From assembly GCA_963703745.1 (NCBI GenBank), contig CAVPFL010000005.1, positions 620,001-684,000 of the forward strand: a DNA stretch of 64,000 nucleotides, given 5' to 3'. This DNA is from AP-15 sp963703745 (GTDB lineage Bacteria; Pseudomonadota; Alphaproteobacteria; ATCC43930; CGMCC-115725). Both the position numbers and the translations under genes were made by a program. Positions 60,665 through 64,000 of this stretch are shown piece after piece; position 1 is the first letter of the stretch, and each line of letters begins with the position of its first letter. Under the pieces are notes generated by a model. That model worked only from the letters and a program-made list of their open reading frames with translations. It was not told where the DNA came from and ran no database searches.

Positions 60665-61582
60665 GTGGACCGCCTCACCGCGATGGAAGCATTTGTCCGC
60701 GTCGTTGATGCCGGCTCGTTCTCCGGCGCGGCCAAGCAACTGCGTGTCGGCCAGCCCGCCGTTTCCAAGACAGTCGCGCAGCTCGAGGACCGGCTCGGCG
60801 TGCGCCTGCTGTTGCGTTCGACACACCGCCTGACCCCGACCGAAGCGGGCCGGAACTTCTATGAACGTGCCAAACAGTCGATCGAGGCGGCCGAGGAAGC
60901 AGAACTCGCGGCGCGCGGCGCTGCCGCAACGTTATCGGGCCGCCTGCGCTTCTGTGGTCCTCTTACCTTTACGCGCCTGCTCGTTATGCCGCGTCTTTCA
61001 ATCTTCCTCGCCGAGCATCCCTTGCTCGATGTCGATGTTGTTCTCGAGGACCGCGATCTTGATCTTATTGCAGCGGGCATTGACGTGGCGTTACTCATCG
61101 GCCGGCTCTCCGATTCAGCCGCGACCGCTCGCAGAATCGGACAGTGCCAAAGGCACGTCATCGCGACGCCGGCCTATTTTGCGGCAAGGGGTGTGCCGCA
61201 AACCCCGGCTGACCTGCTCGCGCATCAGGCCATCGTCTACGAGCAGCGCGATGGTGGCGCAAGCTGGGCCTTCCGGCAAGGAACGTCGGAAACCACCGTT
61301 AATGTGAGTGGCCGCCTTCGGGTCAGTGCTGGGGAAGGTCTTCGAGAGGCGGTGCTTGCCGGTCTTGGCTTTGCGATCGTCTCTGAGTGGTTGTTCGCGC
61401 CGGAGCTGAAATCTGGGGCGGTCCAGACCGTGCTCACCGATTGGCTATTGCCGACCGTCGATCTATGGGCGGTGTTCCCGATGGGTCGGCAGGCGAGCGT
61501 CAAGGCTCGGGCTTTTGCGAGCTTTGTCGAGAGCCAAATGTCGATTGGCGGATTCAGCGGGTCCGGGTCGGGACCAGAATAG
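60665..61582 (+). CDS. LysR family transcriptional regulator
   Basis: 305-residue regulator. The winged-helix DNA-binding domain is at residues 1-60 (MDRLTAMEAFVRVVDAGSF; AAKQLRVGQPAVSKTVAQLE in parts), followed by an effector-binding domain of two periplasmic-binding-protein-like lobes. The GTG at 60665 is the start, since GGAGGG lies 7 bases upstream; the ATG at 60659 overlaps that site. It is divergent from the peroxiredoxin gene, a typical regulator/target arrangement. It belongs to the CrgA/DmlR-like branch by overall look; its inducer is unknown. Confidence 0.92.
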   Translation: MDRLTAMEAFVRVVDAGSFSGAAKQLRVGQPAVSKTVAQLEDRLGVRLLLRSTHRLTPTEAGRNFYERAKQSIEAAEEAELAARGAAATLSGRLRFCGPLTFTRLLVMPRLSIFLAEHPLLDVDVVLEDRDLDLIAAGIDVALLIGRLSDSAATARRIGQCQRHVIATPAYFAARGVPQTPADLLAHQAIVYEQRDGGASWAFRQGTSETTVNVSGRLRVSAGEGLREAVLAGLGFAIVSEWLFAPELKSGAVQTVLTDWLLPTVDLWAVFPMGRQASVKARAFASFVESQMSIGGFSGSGSGPE

Positions 61583-61590
61583 CGGCCGCA

Positions 61591-62452
61591 TCAGCGCTTG
61601 CCGTACTCGTCGTGACGGCGCCACCAGACGCCCGTCTCGCTGCGCCCCTTGGGCGCGCGGTCGAGCCACTGGTACATGCCCCAGAGCCCGTCCAGTCCGC
61701 GCGCATAGGTGGAATAGGTGTGGTAGACGACGCCGTCCTCGAGCACGAACGCGCTCATGCCCGGCCTTTCACGCCTGTAGGTGCGCGCGTCGGTTCCGCA
61801 TGCGGCCGCGAACTGGGCGACGGGCTGCGGAACCGGTGTGGTGTCCAGCGCGTGGCTGCCGCGCCGGTAATTGTATTCCACGCCCCCCGCGAGCGAGCGG
61901 CGGCTCGGTGATCGAGACGTCGAAGTCGAAGTTGAAGTCGCCGCCGAGCGAGGACGCCCAGGGAAAATTCCATCCCATCCGCCGCTTGTACGCCTGCAGC
62001 TTGGCGAGCCGCGCCAGCGACACCGCCGAAAGCGTGACGTCGTGGTTGGCCAGGTGGACGGCGAAGCCGTCGAACCCGTCCGCGATCGCCGAGCAGGACG
62101 GACACCCCGCCGTGTAGTCGGGCCCGAACATGAAGTGATAGACGAGGAGCTGCGATCGCCCTCTGAAGAGGCCTGCCAGCGAGGCGATCCCTTCATCGGT
62201 CTCGAAGCGGTACGCCTTGTCGATCCGGACCCACGGCAGCTCCTGACGTCGCCGCGCCAGCTCGTCGCTGCGCCGCGTAAGCTCCTTCTCCGCCTCGAGC
62301 AGCTCGAGCCGCGCTGCCAGCCACTCTTCACGTGTCCCGGTTATGTGTCTCGTAATCGCCCTTCTCTCCGTTCGTCGGGTGCCTCCGTCGTTCGGTCGGT
62401 TCTCGATACGACGTGCTGGTTGGTGTTCGTGAGATAGATGAGTACGGGGCAT
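61591..62452 (-). pseudogene. DUF899 thioredoxin-like protein, frameshifted
   Basis: The protein is read in two frames. The first runs from the ATG at 62452 through LPWVRIDKAYRFET, YHFMFGPDYTAGCPSCS (CxxC) and GWNFPWASSLGGDFNFDF. The second holds GGVEYNYRRGS, RPGMSAFVLEDGVVYHTYSTYARG in two parts and WWRRHDEYGKR. They meet at a six-base C run (61883-61888); removal of one base restores the DUF899 sequence. The break could be a sequencing error in the homopolymer, a phase-variable switch or a true mutation. Predicted role: a thioredoxin-fold redox protein, substrate unknown. Confidence 0.78.
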
Positions 62453-62461
62453 CAAACGGTG

Positions 62462-62531
62462 GGAGTGACAAGTGTGGCGGGATTCAGATGGACTCACTCA
62501 TCACGGCCGGGGCGCGCGCGCTCGCGGCGGC
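62462..62531 (+). repeat. Duplicated 5' end of the HTH gene (copy A)
   Basis: GGAGTGACAAGTGTGGCG followed by ATGGACTCACTCATCACGGC and further codons match the start of the HTH-domain gene at 63101-63169, about 80 percent identical. After about 15 codons the similarity ends. It flanks the SRPBCC gene as a direct repeat with copy B. Confidence 0.75.
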
Positions 62532-62563
62532 TCAAGTGCGACGATTTCGAGAGTGGGAAGCAC

Positions 62564-63019
62564 TCACTCCGGGCCGGTGCGGCCGTGCCAGGGGTCGGGG
62601 CCCGGGTCGCGCCCGGCTGCAACCTCGGCCAGCCGGCCGAGGTAATGGGCCCAGCCTTCCGCATGGCCGGCGCATTGCTCGGCACTGGGCAGGCCGGTGT
62701 GAGTCAGGCGCAGCAAGGTTCCGTCCGGCTGCTCGATCAGGTCGATCTCAACCAGGCTCGACTCCGGCGGTACCACCTCGCTACCGTCCCAGCCGAAGGT
62801 GTAGGCCAGGCGGTGCACCGGCACCACCTCGCGAAATGAGCCGCGAGCGAAGCGCGCGCCGGTGACGTTGACGAGATACAGCCCGCCAAGCTGCGGCTCG
62901 ACCTGCGCCTCGGTTCCCATCCAGCGCAGGATCTTCTCCGGATCGGTCAGAAGGGCGAACACCGCGGCGGGCGGCGCCGGTATGTGCGTCTCGCGGCTGA
63001 CGACGAGGGCCTCTTGCAT
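62564..63019 (-). CDS. SRPBCC / AHSA1-domain protein
   Basis: 151-residue START-like helix-grip protein. It begins MQEALVVSRETHIPAPPAAVF and has DPEKILRWMG, GGLYLVNVTG, DLIEQPDGTLLRLTHTGL and GHAEGWAHYLGRLAEVA, as in AHSA1 (activator of Hsp90 ATPase homologue) proteins. AGGAGA precedes the ATG by 5 bases. Bacterial members bind hydrophobic ligands and are often next to ArsR/HTH regulators and DUF899 proteins; both types of neighbour are present here. Its substrate is unknown. Confidence 0.9.
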   Translation of the reverse strand: MQEALVVSRETHIPAPPAAVFALLTDPEKILRWMGTEAQVEPQLGGLYLVNVTGARFARGSFREVVPVHRLAYTFGWDGSEVVPPESSLVEIDLIEQPDGTLLRLTHTGLPSAEQCAGHAEGWAHYLGRLAEVAAGRDPGPDPWHGRTGPE

Positions 63020-63100
63020 CGGTCTCTCCTATGGTTGCTATCGCCCGCCCCGCCTGAGGCAGAGGATGGAGATAGACTTAGCTCCGGATGCCGAAGCGAT

Positions 63101-63169
63101 GGAGTGACAAGTGTGGCGCGATCGCGATGGACTCGTTGATCACGGCCGCGGCGCGTGCGCTCGCGGCGG
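63101..63169 (+). repeat. Duplicated 5' end of the HTH gene (copy B, intact)
   Basis: This copy continues into the open HTH-domain gene. The shared upstream element GGAGTGACAAGTGTGGCG is the best-conserved part, suggesting it contains the promoter or an operator. Confidence 0.75.
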
Positions 63170-64000
63170 GTGATCCGCTCGGCGCACTGAACCGGGTCGC
63201 CTTGCGCGACGACGCGCCCGCGCTGGCACTTCGCGGCATCGCAATGGCGCAGCTCGGCGATCTCGATCGAGCGAAGGTGCTTCTGCGAAGTGCGGCGCGC
63301 GCCTTCGGCCCAAGAGAGGCCGTGGCCCGCGCGAGATGTGTCGTCGCCGAGGCCGAGATCGCGCTCGTCTCGCGCGACTTGGGCTGGCCTTCGAATGCGC
63401 TCGACGCAGCGCGAGCGACGCTCGAGCAGCATGGCGACCGGGTGAACGCCGCGCATGCGCGGTTTATCGAGGTCCGGCGCCTCCTCCTGATCGGGCGCCT
63501 TGACGAGGCCGAGCGTACTCTCGCCGAGCTCGACCCCACGCCCTTCCCGCCCGCGTCGCGGGCCGCCCATGAGTTGGTCGTTGCGGGGATCGCGATGCGG
63601 CGCCTGCGGACGAAGACAGCCCGCGCGGCACTCGCTCGAGCCGAGCGCGCCGCGCTTGACGCTCGCATCCCCGCGCTGACAGCGGAGGTCGAAAGCGCAG
63701 CTCTCGTGCTGAACACGCCGGCGGCGCGCCTGATTGCGCGTGGTGAGGAGCGATTCCTCCTGCTCGAGGATGTCGAGGCGTTGCAGAAGTCGAAAGCGCT
63801 CGTCGTGGACGCGTGCCGTCATGTCGTGCGTGACGCGAGCACGGTGGTCTCGCTCGCGACCCGCCCGGTATTGTTCGCGCTCGCACGCGCGCTGGGCGAG
63901 GCCTGGCCCGCAGACGTGCCGAGGGACATGCTCGTCGCGCGGGCATTCGGAGCGAAGGCCGCCGATCAATCACATCGCGCGCGGTTGCGGGTCGAAATCG
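63127..64000 (+). CDS. Helix-turn-helix domain protein with TPR-like repeats, 3' partial
   Basis: At least 291 residues, running off the window. The protein starts MDSLITAAARALAAGDP and continues with alanine/leucine-rich helical repeats (ALRGIAMAQLGDLDRA; EVRRLLLIGRLDEAERTLAE), then RPVLFALARALGEAWP and VPRDMLVARAFGAK near the edge. The pattern matches a family of alphaproteobacterial putative regulators with N-terminal TPR-like helices and a C-terminal winged-helix. The frame is open throughout, codon use is strongly GC-biased and protein composition is natural. Minus-strand ORFs over this gene are shadows. A truncated copy of its 5' end lies 640 bases upstream. Confidence 0.75.
   Translation, partial: MDSLITAAARALAAGDPLGALNRVALRDDAPALALRGIAMAQLGDLDRAKVLLRSAARAFGPREAVARARCVVAEAEIALVSRDLGWPSNALDAARATLEQHGDRVNAAHARFIEVRRLLLIGRLDEAERTLAELDPTPFPPASRAAHELVVAGIAMRRLRTKTARAALARAERAALDARIPALTAEVESAALVLNTPAARLIARGEERFLLLEDVEALQKSKALVVDACRHVVRDASTVVSLATRPVLFALARALGEAWPADVPRDMLVARAFGAKAADQSHRARLRVEI

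Noticed and set aside
62947..63969. 340-codon ORF on the minus strand at the right edge
   Set aside because: Arginine-rich composition and exact antisense overlap with the HTH-domain gene, whose frame reads as a natural protein; a GC-rich shadow.

Overview
The window looks like an alphaproteobacterial chromosome, most likely from a Rhodospirillales-type or rhizobia-like soil or freshwater lineage. The reasons are high-GC coding sequence on both strands, a 41-residue zinc-free bL36, a fused indolepyruvate ferredoxin oxidoreductase, a SUV3-type helicase / S4 protein / FdxA / CarD gene set, and a lysine-type EF-P beside EpmA. Species cannot be named from the sequence. No rRNA, convincing tRNA, CRISPR array, transposase or integrase was seen.

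Layout. 1-3445 is the right end of a prophage or phage-like element: a 5'-truncated tail protein, a small protein, a holin-like membrane protein and an Rz1-like lipoprotein. 3480-5264 holds a small membrane protein, an aminotransferase and rpmJ. 5299-12571 is a glycolate/glycerate block (GlcD, GlcF without GlcE, glycerate 2-kinase, pyruvate kinase), interrupted by a TVP38 protein and a glycosyltransferase. 12666-20931 has two Do-type periplasmic proteases flanking an indolepyruvate ferredoxin oxidoreductase and a D-lactate dehydrogenase-like flavoprotein, closed by a strong bidirectional terminator. 21316-25916 has htpG (frameshifted), a HerA-like ATPase and a soluble histidine kinase.

26083-39185 contains the helicase / S4 / FdxA / CarD set plus a phosphoesterase-fold protein whose metal ligands are lost. 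The set is split between S4 and FdxA by about 8 kb of more AT-rich polysaccharide or lipid glycosylation genes (sugar epimerase, DegT aminotransferase, three glycosyltransferases, methyltransferase). 39320-46091 holds an orphan sugar ABC ATPase with a decayed permease, a ClC channel, a MotA/MotB-like pair and SuhB. 46124-47799 is divergent efp/epmA, followed by a block of CCGGGAAT-type repeats.

From about 48 kb the window becomes accessory: OsmC, methyltransferases, an aromatic-acid MFS carrier, a flavin hydroxylase and several gene relics (WD40, methyltransferase, cytochrome P460). A redox-stress neighbourhood follows (LLM flavoprotein, SDR, RclA-like disulfide reductase, RclC-like membrane protein, a 35-residue cysteine peptide, peroxiredoxin, LysR). 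The last 2.5 kb holds a frameshifted DUF899 gene, an AHSA1/SRPBCC gene and the start of an HTH-domain gene whose 5' end is duplicated.

The most unusual observations are the degenerate phosphatase linked to CarD, the broken htpG, the glycosylation island splitting a conserved block, the small cysteine peptide, and the repeat block after epmA. All family calls rest on motif recognition by eye; no database search was run.
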